DNA of 64,000 bases from Chlorobiota bacterium (GCA_016700335.1 CP065014.1:2455001-2519000), one strand, 5' to 3'. Numbered from the stretch's first letter, positions 35,439-45,672 are shown. Numbers and translations are program-made. Notes: generated by a model not told the origin, from the sequence alone.

Positions 35439-38400
35439 ATGAGACTGAAATATTTCACAACGTTTATAGTTCTACTATTTTTATTCCAAGTTCCTACCAT
35501 TTATTCTCAATTTGGTAAGAACAAAGTTCAATACAGAACCTTTAATTGGAAGTATATTCAAAGTGATCATTTTGATATCTATTATTACGATTCATCTGGG
35601 TTAAACTTAGCAAAATTCACATCCTTTGTAGCCGAAGACGCGCTTACAAAACTTCAAACAGATTTCAGATACAGAATCACAAATCGAATTTCAATAATTA
35701 CTTATCATTCAAAAAATGATTTCCAACAAACAAACGTTGTTTCAGAGTATATGCCAGAAGGAGTTGGAGGAGTTACAGAACTCTTTAAAAATAGGATGGT
35801 TCTCCCATTTGAAGGTGAATGGGAAAAGTTCCGTCATGTAATACATCATGAATTAGTACATGCTTTTTTAAATGACAAATTTTATGGTGGTACAATACAA
35901 TCATTAATTTCAGGTGGAGCAAAAATTGAACTTCCTATTTGGATGAATGAAGGTTTGGCAGAATATGAATCATTAGATGGCTATAATTTAGAGACTGATA
36001 TGTTTATTCGTGATGCAGCTATTGGAGAATACCTGCCCCCTTTAGAAAGACTTGGAGGATATTTTGCTTATCGTGGTGGACAAGCATTTTACTGGTACAT
36101 TGAACGTAATTATGGACGTGAAAAAATAGCTGAACTGATTAATAAAATTAAAACTTCAGGTAATCTTGATAATGCTTTTAAAGCAACTTTCAATAAAAAT
36201 ATAGAAGATTTTTCTGAACAATTTGTATTTGATTTAAAAAAATATTATTGGCCTGATATTGCAGATAAGAAAAGACCAAGGGATTTTGCAAAAAATTTAA
36301 CTAATCATAAAAAAGAAGAATCATTTTTTAATACATCACCTTCTATTTCTCCAGATGGTCAAAAATTTGCTTTTATATCCGATAAAGATGGCAATAGATC
36401 TGTTTATGTAGGAAACATTAACAAACCTGAAGATGCCGAACAAATTATTGAAGGTGAATCAAATGTTGATTTTGAAGAATTACATCTTCTTACTCCTGCC
36501 ATTGCTTGGTCTTCAGATAGTAAAAAAATTGCTTTAGCTGTTAAAAGTGGAGGTAAAGATGCTATTTATGTTATTGATTTAAAATCTGGATATCAAAGAA
36601 AATTGGATTTACTTTTGGAAGCAATTTACTCTGTTGATTGGTCGCCAGATGGCTCAAAATTAGCATTCCAAGGAATTAGGGGAGATAGATCTGATATATA
36701 TATTTGCGATACTACAGGGAAAAATATGGTTAATTTAACTCAAGATATTTTTAGTGATTCAGAACCTTCTTGGTCACCTGATAATAATACAATTTATTTT
36801 ACATCTGATAGGCGAGACAATCCTATAAAAAAATTTAGTGGTACAAATTTCAAAATTTGGGATTTTGATTATAACTCAAAAGATATTTTTTCAATAGATG
36901 TTAAATTGGGAACTTTAAAAAGAATCACCAATTCAGAAGGTGTAAATGAGGATTCTCCAATTGCAACAGTTAATGATAAACTATTATATATTTCAGATGC
37001 AAATGGAATCAACAATATATATTTATTAGATTTAAAAACAGGCAATTTAAAGCCGATTACAAACTCAATTAGTGGTATTCAACAATTATCAATTACTCAT
37101 GATGCAACTTCATTATTATTTACTTCATGGAATACAGATGGACAAGATGTTTTTTTGTTAAGAACACCACTTGAAATAAAGAATGAAAAGGACACATTAG
37201 ATTTTACAAAGTATTTGATTGAGAGTAAAACAGTGATTACAAATATTAAAGATTCAAATGAAACTAAGCCTGTTGAGTTATTAACTGGATTTAACAAGTA
37301 TGGAAATGTGAAAGTTGATCCAAGTGAAATTACTGATCAAGTAGAAACTAATGAAAATAAAAATAATACCCAATTAAACAAAATTCCACCACCTGTTAAC
37401 TCAAAAAACAATAAAGATGAATTTGTTCCTAAAGATTATAAAGTAAGATTTACAACAGATTATGTACAAGCTATGGGTGGCTATAGTTCATTTTATGGTG
37501 TTCAAGGGACTGCTCAATTAATGTTTAGTGATATTTTAGGGGATCATCAATTATTTTTAGCAACTAATATTTTACTGGATACAAAAAATAGTGATTTCTT
37601 GTTAAGTTATAATTATCTTCCAGAACGCATTGACCTTGGTTTTGATGCATTTCATACAGCAAGATTTGTATATGTATCTTCACCTTTATATAATTATACT
37701 TACTCTAGATTTAGACAATTTGGTTTTTCAGGAAGAGCATCGAATCCATTTAATAGATTTTCAAGATTTGATTTAGGATTCTCTTTTTTAGGAGTATCCA
37801 GAGAGAAACTTCAAGAGGATGAATCTTTAGAAGATCAAACCAAGTTTTTAATAATGCCTAGCATGAGTTATGTTTTTGATAATTCAGAATCATTTTTATT
37901 TAACCCAATTAGTGGAGGCAGGTTATTTTTAACATTACTTGGAAGCCCTAAGCTCGGCGATCAAGGAGTAGGGTTTTATACTCTAATGGGTGATTTAAGA
38001 AAATACTATAAACTATCAAAACAGGGTGATTATAGTATTGGAATTAGATTATCAGGTGGTGCTAGTTTTGGTTTGACTAATTCTGGAACACAAAAATTTG
38101 TGATTGGTAGTGTTGAAAATGAATTGATTTATTTTTCAAATAACGCTACTAATTTGAGAATTCAAAATGCTGAAGACTTTGCATTACTTACTCCATTTTA
38201 TCCATTAAGAGGGTATTCTTATGGTTCCATGCAAGGATCAAAATTTTTACTTGGAAATGCTGAATTTAGATTCCCTTTATTTAGAGCTTTAATTACAGGT
38301 CCGTTACCTATATTGTTTCAATATATGAGTGGTGTAATTTTTGCTGATGCAGGAACTGCATGGAATACAGTATTCTCACTTAATGATGGAGCACTTGATG

Positions 38401-38543
38401 AATCTAAACTTAGAAATAGTATTGGAATTGGTGCTAGAGCAGCTGTTTTTGGTTTCCCGTTGAAATTTGATGTTTCTTGGCATTATAGATTTCCAGATTG
38501 GAGCGATCCTAATTATAATTTATCCCTTGGCTTAGATTTTTAA
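35439..38543 (+). CDS. Gluzincin-like protease / TolB propeller / Omp85-type barrel fusion
   Basis: I start at the ATG at 35439, which begins the signal peptide MRLKYFTTFIVLLFLFQVP; a TTG at 35427 is an alternative. A peptidase-MA-like domain has HELVH (His137, Glu138, His141) and the downstream Glu in WMNEGLAEY (Glu171), the gluzincin zinc-site pattern. Residues about 290-570 are TolB/WD40-like propeller strands (SISPDGQKFAFISDKDG, WSPDGSKLAF, SWSPDNNTIYFTSDRRD). From about 670 to the end, aromatic-rich strands and the terminal LSLGLDF resemble a BamA/Omp85 surface-antigen barrel. Probably an outer-membrane protein with a periplasmic propeller. Peptidase activity is inferred only. Confidence 0.85.
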   Translation: MRLKYFTTFIVLLFLFQVPTIYSQFGKNKVQYRTFNWKYIQSDHFDIYYYDSSGLNLAKFTSFVAEDALTKLQTDFRYRITNRISIITYHSKNDFQQTNVVSEYMPEGVGGVTELFKNRMVLPFEGEWEKFRHVIHHELVHAFLNDKFYGGTIQSLISGGAKIELPIWMNEGLAEYESLDGYNLETDMFIRDAAIGEYLPPLERLGGYFAYRGGQAFYWYIERNYGREKIAELINKIKTSGNLDNAFKATFNKNIEDFSEQFVFDLKKYYWPDIADKKRPRDFAKNLTNHKKEESFFNTSPSISPDGQKFAFISDKDGNRSVYVGNINKPEDAEQIIEGESNVDFEELHLLTPAIAWSSDSKKIALAVKSGGKDAIYVIDLKSGYQRKLDLLLEAIYSVDWSPDGSKLAFQGIRGDRSDIYICDTTGKNMVNLTQDIFSDSEPSWSPDNNTIYFTSDRRDNPIKKFSGTNFKIWDFDYNSKDIFSIDVKLGTLKRITNSEGVNEDSPIATVNDKLLYISDANGINNIYLLDLKTGNLKPITNSISGIQQLSITHDATSLLFTSWNTDGQDVFLLRTPLEIKNEKDTLDFTKYLIESKTVITNIKDSNETKPVELLTGFNKYGNVKVDPSEITDQVETNENKNNTQLNKIPPPVNSKNNKDEFVPKDYKVRFTTDYVQAMGGYSSFYGVQGTAQLMFSDILGDHQLFLATNILLDTKNSDFLLSYNYLPERIDLGFDAFHTARFVYVSSPLYNYTYSRFRQFGFSGRASNPFNRFSRFDLGFSFLGVSREKLQEDESLEDQTKFLIMPSMSYVFDNSESFLFNPISGGRLFLTLLGSPKLGDQGVGFYTLMGDLRKYYKLSKQGDYSIGIRLSGGASFGLTNSGTQKFVIGSVENELIYFSNNATNLRIQNAEDFALLTPFYPLRGYSYGSMQGSKFLLGNAEFRFPLFRALITGPLPILFQYMSGVIFADAGTAWNTVFSLNDGALDESKLRNSIGIGARAAVFGFPLKFDVSWHYRFPDWSDPNYNLSLGLDF

Positions 38544-38624
38544 TTTATTTCAATAAAATTTACAACCAAAAAAGAGTTACTTTTTCTGTCTATATAATAT
38601 TTTAATAAAGTAATTTTAAATTTA

Positions 38625-38632
38625 TTACTTTG
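38625..38632 (+). promoter_or_regulatory. Possible promoter box upstream of dxs
   Basis: TTACTTTGCAAACAATT differs from TAnnTTTG at one position but shares the downstream context with the pyrD promoter (TATCTTTGTAAACAATT). It lies about 100 bp before the dxs start. Confidence 0.35.
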
Positions 38633-38735
38633 CAAACAATTAATTTTGTATCAATAATATTTGATAGTATTAATTGTCACTAAAAGTACCTTTAAGTATT
38701 TTTTAATTTAAGTTTTCCAATTTTATATTTTTAAC

Positions 38736-40718
38736 TTGAACAATCAAACTAATAGTAACATAATCTGTAATGGATTTATTGACTTAAATGAGTTTCCACT
38801 TTTACGAGATATCAATCAGCCATCAGATTTAAGAAAACTTAGAATTAACCAACTAAGACAAGTTTGCAGTGAGGTTCGAAAATATATGGTAGATGTTATA
38901 TGTGAAGTTGGTGGTCATTTTGGAGCTGGGCTTGGAATGGTTGATTTGACTGTTGCAGCTCATTATTCTTTCAATACTCCAATAGATAAAATTGTTATTG
39001 ATACAGGTCATCAAGGTTATCCACATAAAATTTTAACTGGAAGAAAAGAACAATTACATACTATAAGGCAAAAAAATGGTTTAAGTCCTTTTCTTAAAAG
39101 AAATGAAAGTGAATATGATGCATTTGGAGCAGGACATGCAACCACATCAATTAGTGCTGCATTAGGAATTGCTGCTGCAAGAGACTTGGCTGGAAAAGAT
39201 TTTAATGTTATTGCAATGATTGGAGATGGTGCCATGACTGGTGGTATGGCTTATGAAGCGATGAATAATTGTGGGTTGCAAAAAAGGAAAATAATAGTAG
39301 TTTTAAACGATAATAAAATGTCAATTGCTCCAAATGTTTGGGCAATAAGTAATTATTTTACTCAAATAGCTCAGTACGATGCAATACAAAAAGTAAGGAC
39401 TAAAGTTTGGAATATAGCTGGTGAAATGGGCGATTGGGGTGATAGATTTAAACATATAGCTTCTAGAATTGAAGGTGGAATGAGGGCTGTAATTACTCCT
39501 GGAATTTTGTTTGAAGCATTAGGATTTAAATATTTTGGTCCAGAAAATGGACATAATGTAAACAAGTTAGTAGATTTATTTAACTTTGCTAAAGGCATTG
39601 ACGGACCTGTTTTATTGCATGTAACAACAGAAAAAGGTAAAGGCTTCGCTCCTGCTGAAGCGGATTCATTTCAACGTTTACACGCCCTTGGTGGTAAAAC
39701 TGATAAAGGAACAGGTAAGGCAATAAAAAAATTTGCATTAAATGAAGAACCTATAGTAAAGTCAGCACCTAAATGGCAAGTTGTATTTGGAAAAGCAATG
39801 GTTGAACTTGCTAAAATTGATAAAAGAATTGTAGGTATTACTGCTGCAATGCCAGATGGTACAAGCTTAGATTTATTACAACAAGAATGTCCTGAACAAT
39901 TTTTTGATGTTGGGATAGCTGAAGAACATGCTGTTACTTTTGCTGCTGGTATGGCTACTGAAGGTGCTATTCCAGTAGTTGCAATTTATAGTACTTTTCT
40001 GCAAAGGGGATTTGATCAAATTGTTCATGACTGTTCTATTCAACATCTTCATGTAGTTTTTGTTCTTGATAGAGCTGGAATTGCTGGAAATGATGGCCCA
40101 ACTCATCATGGTGTTTTAGATATTAGCTACCTTAGAATTATTCAAGATATTGTTGTTATGGCTCCTAAAGATGAGTCAGAACTTCGTGATATGTTATATA
40201 CCGCAGTTAAATATGAAAGTGGTCCTATTGCAATTAGATACCCAAGAGGTGAAGGCTTTGGTGTAAATATGAAAACTAATTTCGACTTAATCGAAATTGG
40301 TAAATCTGAAACTTTAAGAAGTGGAAAAGATATAGCAATCTTAGCTTTTGGTGATATGGTTTGGAGAAGTATGCAGGCTGCTGAATTGTTATCTCAAGAT
40401 GGTATTTCGGCTGAAGTTGTTAATGCTAGATTTGCTAAACCATTAGACACAGATTTAATTGATGATATCTGCACAAGATTTAATAAAATCATAACTTTAG
40501 AAAATAATGTTACTGCGGGAGGGTTTGGAAGTGGAATTTTAGAATATATCTCTACAAAATCTTATTCCAATAATGTTAGAGTTTACCTTCATGGATTACC
40601 TTCAAATACTTTTGTAGAACATGGTGACACTGAAGAACTATTATCTGATTTACAATTAAATCCAGAAGGGATTGCAAGTAAAATAAAGTTATTTTTAAAT
40701 CAAGATAGTTTGGTATAA
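38736..40718 (+). CDS. dxs: 1-deoxy-D-xylulose-5-phosphate synthase
   Basis: 660 residues, full length. ThDP enzyme of the first MEP step. It shows VVDLTVAAHYSF-type start LGMVDLTVAAHYSF, DTGHQGYPHKILTGR, the ThDP motif GDGAMTGGMAYEAMNN...LNDNKMSIAPN, the DVGIAEEHAVTFAAGMA transketolase domain and RAGIAGNDGPTHHGVLD. The start is TTG at 38736; no in-frame ATG occurs before the conserved LRQVCSEVRKYM region. Confidence 0.97.
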   Translation: MNNQTNSNIICNGFIDLNEFPLLRDINQPSDLRKLRINQLRQVCSEVRKYMVDVICEVGGHFGAGLGMVDLTVAAHYSFNTPIDKIVIDTGHQGYPHKILTGRKEQLHTIRQKNGLSPFLKRNESEYDAFGAGHATTSISAALGIAAARDLAGKDFNVIAMIGDGAMTGGMAYEAMNNCGLQKRKIIVVLNDNKMSIAPNVWAISNYFTQIAQYDAIQKVRTKVWNIAGEMGDWGDRFKHIASRIEGGMRAVITPGILFEALGFKYFGPENGHNVNKLVDLFNFAKGIDGPVLLHVTTEKGKGFAPAEADSFQRLHALGGKTDKGTGKAIKKFALNEEPIVKSAPKWQVVFGKAMVELAKIDKRIVGITAAMPDGTSLDLLQQECPEQFFDVGIAEEHAVTFAAGMATEGAIPVVAIYSTFLQRGFDQIVHDCSIQHLHVVFVLDRAGIAGNDGPTHHGVLDISYLRIIQDIVVMAPKDESELRDMLYTAVKYESGPIAIRYPRGEGFGVNMKTNFDLIEIGKSETLRSGKDIAILAFGDMVWRSMQAAELLSQDGISAEVVNARFAKPLDTDLIDDICTRFNKIITLENNVTAGGFGSGILEYISTKSYSNNVRVYLHGLPSNTFVEHGDTEELLSDLQLNPEGIASKIKLFLNQDSLV

Positions 40719-40787
40719 AATTATTTATGTTTTATATCTAGAAATTAATAGAATTAAGTGATTTTTTTTGAAAAAAAGTATAAACTA

Positions 40788-41381
40788 TTACAAGTATTTT
40801 AAAGATGCTTTTAATAATAGATCGGATGAGTTTTCACAATTTGGATCTATTTTCAAAGCAGAACGAATCATATTTTCTGCTAACTGTCTGGAGTAACCTA
40901 AAACCATTAATCCAGCCAAAGTATCTGAGCGAACACTGGCTTTAGATCCTTCATAATTTAATACATCACCTTGAGAAACTGATGCTATTTTATCTCTTAA
41001 TTCTAATGTTATTCTATCAGCAGTTTTTTTTCCAATTCCTGGTAGTTTAGTTAAAGCACCAGAATTTCCACACATAATATTTTGTCTTAATACATCAACA
41101 CTTGAAGCACTTAAAATTCCTATAGCAGTTTTTGCTCCAACACCATTTACTTCAATTAATAACAAGAACATTTCTTTTTCTCTTTTATCAGAAAATCCAA
41201 ATAATGATAACGAATCTTCTCTGATTACTAAATGAATGTACAAAGATATTTCTTGTCCAATGTCTGGCAATTGCTCGTAGGTAGCAGTTGAAATCATTGT
41301 TGAGTATCCTACACCACTACAAAGAATAATAGCTTTAGAAAATTTTTTTTCTATCAACTCCCCTTTCAGATATTCAATCAT
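40788..41381 (-). CDS. ruvA: Holliday junction branch migration protein RuvA
   Basis: 197 residues. An OB-fold N-terminus (MIEYLKGELIEKKFSKAIILC), two helix-hairpin-helix motifs (LLLIEVNGVGAKTAIGIL, LTKLPGIGKKTADRITLELRDK) and a C-terminal UBA-like domain (AGLMVLGYSRQLAENMI) match RuvA. It converges with dxs; the short 69-bp gap shows no strong terminator. ruvB and ruvC are not in the window. Confidence 0.96.
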   Translation of the reverse strand: MIEYLKGELIEKKFSKAIILCSGVGYSTMISTATYEQLPDIGQEISLYIHLVIREDSLSLFGFSDKREKEMFLLLIEVNGVGAKTAIGILSASSVDVLRQNIMCGNSGALTKLPGIGKKTADRITLELRDKIASVSQGDVLNYEGSKASVRSDTLAGLMVLGYSRQLAENMIRSALKIDPNCENSSDLLLKASLKYL

Positions 41382-41442
41382 TTAAGTTTAACATAAATTT
41401 CGAATTAGACTTTACCCTTTAAAATAATTAATCATTTTAGAA

Positions 41443-42543
41443 TTAAACTCCTAAAGTTCCAAATGGATTGATAGTAACAACATCGGATTCAATTTTATCA
41501 TCTATTGTTTCTTTATCTTTTTGTTTAGATAAATAATTCTCAACTGAATCGAATGCAATTTTAATATCTTCAGAGACTTCTTCTTCATTATCTAATGTAA
41601 ACAATTTTCCTAAATGTGGCTTAATTATTGGGTTATCACCTGAAGTTATCATTACTGCATAAGCAAAACCCTTAATAGCTGGTATTCTAAATTTAGAATC
41701 TTTATTGTAATTTTCTATAAAAAAATTAGTGATATGTTGATAAGATGAATCTGTGCCTAAATCCCCTAATACTTGTAGTATATCAGTTGACATTTCAATC
41801 GATAAATTATCTTTTAAGTGATTACCTAGAATTTCGCCAGCCAAATTACCATAATCTAAAAGTTCATGACCAGCAGAATAATCACCATCAATAAATCTTT
41901 GAACCAATTCATTTATTTCTTCGACATTATTTGCTTTTGAAAGTATGTATCCACATAGAACACTATTTTTAAATTCATCTTTATCATAATGTATATTCCA
42001 TTCAAATAGTCTTTGACCTAGTGGTACATCACAAAGTTGAGTATGCCAAAGTTCTACATTTACAACTTTACTTTTTATATCTTCGATACTTTCATTTTCA
42101 TTATCTAATTCATCAACATCTTCATCTAGTTCAGATAACTCATCATCATTATTTGAAAAATCTTCACCATGAACATTTGATATCAAACCTTTTTCGAAAG
42201 CCTCTTCTCTTTTTAGAGTCAACCAGATTCTATAACCATCAAGTTCCTCTTCATTTGGTTCAATTTTTTCAAGTACATTGACCAAGCTATTTTCTAAGGC
42301 TTCTTGAGTAATAAGAACATGATCAATGATAAGTTTGCTGTTATTAAAATCAAAATAAGGTTGGTTGTGTAATATGATATTACCTTCATAATCTATTTCA
42401 TATTCACTATCAAAAACTATATCATAAATTGATAAGTGATACTGTGTAGAAATTAAGTTTTCAGTAACAACCACATGAGCTATCCCAAATTTATTTTCTT
42501 TAATTAAGAACGAAATAACATCACATTCATTAATCTCAATCAT
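41443..42543 (-). CDS. Hypothetical acidic protein
   Basis: 366 residues with no signal peptide. An N-terminal beta-rich segment (DVISFLIKENKFGIAHVVVTENL), a very acidic linker (about 130-155), then a mostly helical C-terminal half (about 170-340) with repeat-like helices. The N-terminus faintly resembles the fold of Imm26-type immunity proteins, which I cannot confirm. It lies about 60 bp upstream of ruvA on the same strand. No function is claimed. Confidence 0.75.
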   Translation of the reverse strand: MIEINECDVISFLIKENKFGIAHVVVTENLISTQYHLSIYDIVFDSEYEIDYEGNIILHNQPYFDFNNSKLIIDHVLITQEALENSLVNVLEKIEPNEEELDGYRIWLTLKREEAFEKGLISNVHGEDFSNNDDELSELDEDVDELDNENESIEDIKSKVVNVELWHTQLCDVPLGQRLFEWNIHYDKDEFKNSVLCGYILSKANNVEEINELVQRFIDGDYSAGHELLDYGNLAGEILGNHLKDNLSIEMSTDILQVLGDLGTDSSYQHITNFFIENYNKDSKFRIPAIKGFAYAVMITSGDNPIIKPHLGKLFTLDNEEEVSEDIKIAFDSVENYLSKQKDKETIDDKIESDVVTINPFGTLGV

Positions 42544-42624
42544 AAATTATTATTTAGAAAATATCATTTAAAAATTAAATAAAATAAAATAACATTAATT
42601 CAATAATTCACTTTAAAATATAAA

Positions 42625-44055
42625 TTAATATATTGTAATCAATTTTTGAGAAACTTCATCACCACAGTTCAAAACAAAAATATAATTCCCCTTAGATAAT
42701 AAGCTCAAATCAATTTCATTGGATGATTCTATAATTTCACCTAAATCTTTATGATAAACTTCTTTTCCAATTAGATTAAAAACAGAAAATTTTGTACAAG
42801 ATTTTTTAAGATTAATTATAGATAAATTAAAGTTTCCATTTGATGATGGATTTGGATAAATTATATACTTTTTATTCAATCTATTTTCAAATTCTTTAAC
42901 ATCTGAAGATTGTTTATTAAAAGAAGAAATTGGCCATCGAGCTGTGTAATATAATTGAGATGTAACAGGTTTTTTATTAACAGTTACTCTTAAGCTAGCA
43001 GCTTGAACAATCAGACTATCATCAAGAATCATTGAGCTTTGGCCTAGTATTGGCAACTTATCATCATCACCCCATAACCCTTTATATTTCGATGTATCAG
43101 GAGATTGAGCAAGCTCAAATGTTCTACCACCATCTGGAGTATACCATATTTCGCCTGCCCTTCCAATTAGCCAACCTTGTTTCCTTCCCCTCCATAAAAT
43201 CTCAGTCATAAAAGTTAACCCTTTTTCAATATTTCTCGCTTTTTTCTCAATCCATTTTTCAGTTGAATTGTCATAATAATATACAAATGCATTAAAATCA
43301 ACTTGTGCTCTATAAAAGGTTAAACATCTGTATTCATTCTCTATATAACTTAAATCTAATCCTGTTCTATTATTTGGATAATCTGAAATAAATTCCCATG
43401 TAAAACCTCCATCAATTGTTTTATAGAAAAAATTATTATACAAAATTCCAAGCAATGCCATACCATTTTTTTCGTCTTTGAAGCTAATTGCTCTAATCTC
43501 TTCATCAATAGCTTTTGGTGTATAAACTTTAACCCAATTTAATCCTGCATCAGTTGTTTTAAAGATACCTTTTAAACCATACAAAAATCCAACTTTATCA
43601 TTTATCCAATTAAATTTTTTAAATGGTAATTGAAAATAGTTTGCTTTGTAATTCAACAATGAATCTTCAAATGCAGCAGGCTTTATGATTTCCCATGTTA
43701 AGCCAAAATCTACAGATCTAAGTACTCCATATTTATCTTTGGCATTTGGGATTTTATATGATACTAATCCCACAATAAGTTTAGGAGAAGTTTTTACATT
43801 TGGCATTGTTAACAGAAGCGTTGTAGCCAATTCAGCTGGAAGTTCTTTACCAGCAGTAATTGAGTCTATTGGGGTTCCACTTAATAAAGAATTATTGTTA
43901 ATCAAAATAGTTCCTCGTTGCTGCCCAATGAAAACTTTTCCATTATTCCCAGTTATTGCAGGTGGAATTTCATTGTTATCGAACTGAGTTTGTCCTTGTA
44001 GTGAAACTTGGATAAGAATCAAGCAAAAGAAAATAAGTAATCTAAAATTGTTCAT
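42625..44055 (-). CDS. Secreted YCF48/BNR-repeat protein with T9SS sorting domain
   Basis: 476 residues. A signal peptide (cleavage near SLQGQ) is followed by propeller-like repeats (RSVDFGLTWEI, KTTDAGLNWVKV, KTIDGGFTWEF, YTPDGGRTFEL) of the photosystem stability/BNR type, and a C-terminal T9SS domain (IIYPNPSSNGNFNLSI, FSVFNLIGKEVYH, LSKGNYIFVL). Exported by T9SS. The repeats resemble those of the protein at 17171. Function not inferred. Confidence 0.88.
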   Translation of the reverse strand: MNNFRLLIFFCLILIQVSLQGQTQFDNNEIPPAITGNNGKVFIGQQRGTILINNNSLLSGTPIDSITAGKELPAELATTLLLTMPNVKTSPKLIVGLVSYKIPNAKDKYGVLRSVDFGLTWEIIKPAAFEDSLLNYKANYFQLPFKKFNWINDKVGFLYGLKGIFKTTDAGLNWVKVYTPKAIDEEIRAISFKDEKNGMALLGILYNNFFYKTIDGGFTWEFISDYPNNRTGLDLSYIENEYRCLTFYRAQVDFNAFVYYYDNSTEKWIEKKARNIEKGLTFMTEILWRGRKQGWLIGRAGEIWYTPDGGRTFELAQSPDTSKYKGLWGDDDKLPILGQSSMILDDSLIVQAASLRVTVNKKPVTSQLYYTARWPISSFNKQSSDVKEFENRLNKKYIIYPNPSSNGNFNLSIINLKKSCTKFSVFNLIGKEVYHKDLGEIIESSNEIDLSLLSKGNYIFVLNCGDEVSQKLITIY

Positions 44056-44200
44056 TATGAGTAAAGATGATTATAAGTTCTAAAATCTATTTTTGTCTGT
44101 AAAGTATTAATCCTTAAATTTGTGCCTAATTTTTTTTAAAAGTTAATTCTAAAAATAAAATAACTAATTTGTCTTTTTTAGTTCAATAGAAGTATTCAAT

Positions 44201-44271
44201 GGCGTCGTGGCCGAGTGGCTAGGCAGAGGTCTGCAAAACCTTCTACAACGGTTCGAATCCGTTCGACGCCT
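44201..44271 (+). tRNA. tRNA-Cys (GCA)
   Basis: A 71-nt cloverleaf. The acceptor stem GGCGTCG (44201-44207) pairs with CGACGCC (44264-44270), with discriminator T at 44271. The anticodon loop CTGCAAA carries GCA at 44233-44235, and the T-arm has GGTTCGAATCC. CCA is not encoded. Confidence 0.96.
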
Positions 44272-44463
44272 CAAGATAACTAATTTTATAAGATTTTAAT
44301 AATTTAATATCAATCTTATTTTTTAATAAAGGCAATCTTCCCTCTTTTCCCAATATTTTCTCTATTCAATAAAACAAATTTAAGGAGTGGATTAATTACT
44401 TCAAAGAAATAAATTTCATTTAAAATTTATTTTTAACTTCGTAAAATTTTTATTTAAAACTTT

Positions 44464-45027
44464 ATGGCAAATACTTCAGATTTAGGACCAGGTGTAGTAA
44501 TAAAATATAACAATGAGTTATGTGTAATACTCGAATCTCAACATAGAACCCCAGGAAATTTAAGAGCATTTTATCAAGTTAAAATGAGAAATATGAAAAA
44601 TGGTAAACTACTTGAAAATAGATTCCGTTCAGGTGAAGAAGTTGAGTTGATTCGTATAGATAAAAAGCAAATGCAATACTTGTATAAAGATGGTGATGAT
44701 ATGGTATTTATGGACACTGAAACTTATGAGCAAGTGAATATACCTAAAGTTACAGTTGGAGTTCAAGCAGGTTTTCTAAAAGAATCGGGCGAGGCACAAA
44801 TAATGTTTAATGGAACAGATGTTGTTGGAGTGGAAATTCCACCACATGTAACTTTGGTAATTGAAAGAACTGAACCAGGTGAAAAGGGGAACACTGCAAC
44901 AGGTGCTACTAAACCAGCAGTTGTTGAATCTGGTGCTACCGTAAACGTTCCTTTATTTGTAAATGAAGGTGATTCTATAAGAGTTGATACGAGAACAGGA
45001 GAATATCTAGATAGAGCAAAAGTTTAA
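44464..45027 (+). CDS. efp: Translation elongation factor P
   Basis: 187 residues in three beta domains. EF-P relieves ribosome stalling at polyproline. The core SDLGPGVVIKYNN, the VKMRNMKNGKLLENRFRSGE strand and the C-terminal GDSIRVDTRTGEYLDRA are standard. The tip loop reads HRTPGNLRAF, so the position of the modified Lys34 (E. coli) is Asn32 here and an Arg lies at the +2 position. It precedes accB/accC, as in several bacteria. No overlap or RBS is evident. Confidence 0.96.
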   Translation: MANTSDLGPGVVIKYNNELCVILESQHRTPGNLRAFYQVKMRNMKNGKLLENRFRSGEEVELIRIDKKQMQYLYKDGDDMVFMDTETYEQVNIPKVTVGVQAGFLKESGEAQIMFNGTDVVGVEIPPHVTLVIERTEPGEKGNTATGATKPAVVESGATVNVPLFVNEGDSIRVDTRTGEYLDRAKV

Positions 45028-45132
45028 TTTCACATATTATTAATTTTTTTAATTATGTAATTTAGTTATTGAATTTTAATTTTGTATTAATAGGAGTAAT
45101 ATTTAACAAAATAATTATATTAAAATAAACCA

Positions 45133-45633
45133 ATGATTGATATTAAATATATCAAGCAATTGCTTGATGCTTTAGATAAAAGTTCTGTTCATTCTATTAG
45201 CCTTGAAACTGAAGGTGAAAAAATTAAATTATCAAAGGAGAACAAAAAGGTAAGTTTGCTTAGTTCTTCTTCAAATTTTGGAGAACTTAATAATACAAAT
45301 CAACAACTATCAGCTACTCCTATAACTCAAGTTCCATTAACTCAGATAGTTTCAGAATTACCAAAAGCAGTTGTTACCGACGATAAAAAGTATCATGAAG
45401 TTTTATCTCCAATTGTTGGAACTTTTTACAGATCTGCTTCACCTGACTCAGCCTCTTTTGTTGAAATAGGTTCTATGGTATCACCTGGTTCAACTTTATG
45501 TATAGTTGAGGCTATGAAATTGATGAATGAAATAGAATCAGAATCTTATGGCAAAATTGCTAAGATTTTAGTTGAGAATGGAAAGCCAGTAGAATATAAT
45601 CAGGTTTTGTTTTTAATTGAACCAACATCTTAA
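45133..45633 (+). CDS. accB: Biotin carboxyl carrier protein of acetyl-CoA carboxylase
   Basis: 166 residues. An N-terminal dimerisation helix (IKYIKQLLDALDK), a flexible Thr/Gln/Pro-rich linker (about 50-90) and a C-terminal biotinyl domain with the biotin Lys129 in EAMKLMNE. It carries carboxyl from AccC to the carboxyltransferase in fatty acid synthesis. accC starts 39 bp downstream, so the genes are co-transcribed. accA and accD are elsewhere. Confidence 0.95.
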   Translation: MIDIKYIKQLLDALDKSSVHSISLETEGEKIKLSKENKKVSLLSSSSNFGELNNTNQQLSATPITQVPLTQIVSELPKAVVTDDKKYHEVLSPIVGTFYRSASPDSASFVEIGSMVSPGSTLCIVEAMKLMNEIESESYGKIAKILVENGKPVEYNQVLFLIEPTS

Positions 45634-45672
45634 ACAAAGTAGAATAATTTTTTCGAAGTAAACCAATTATTT

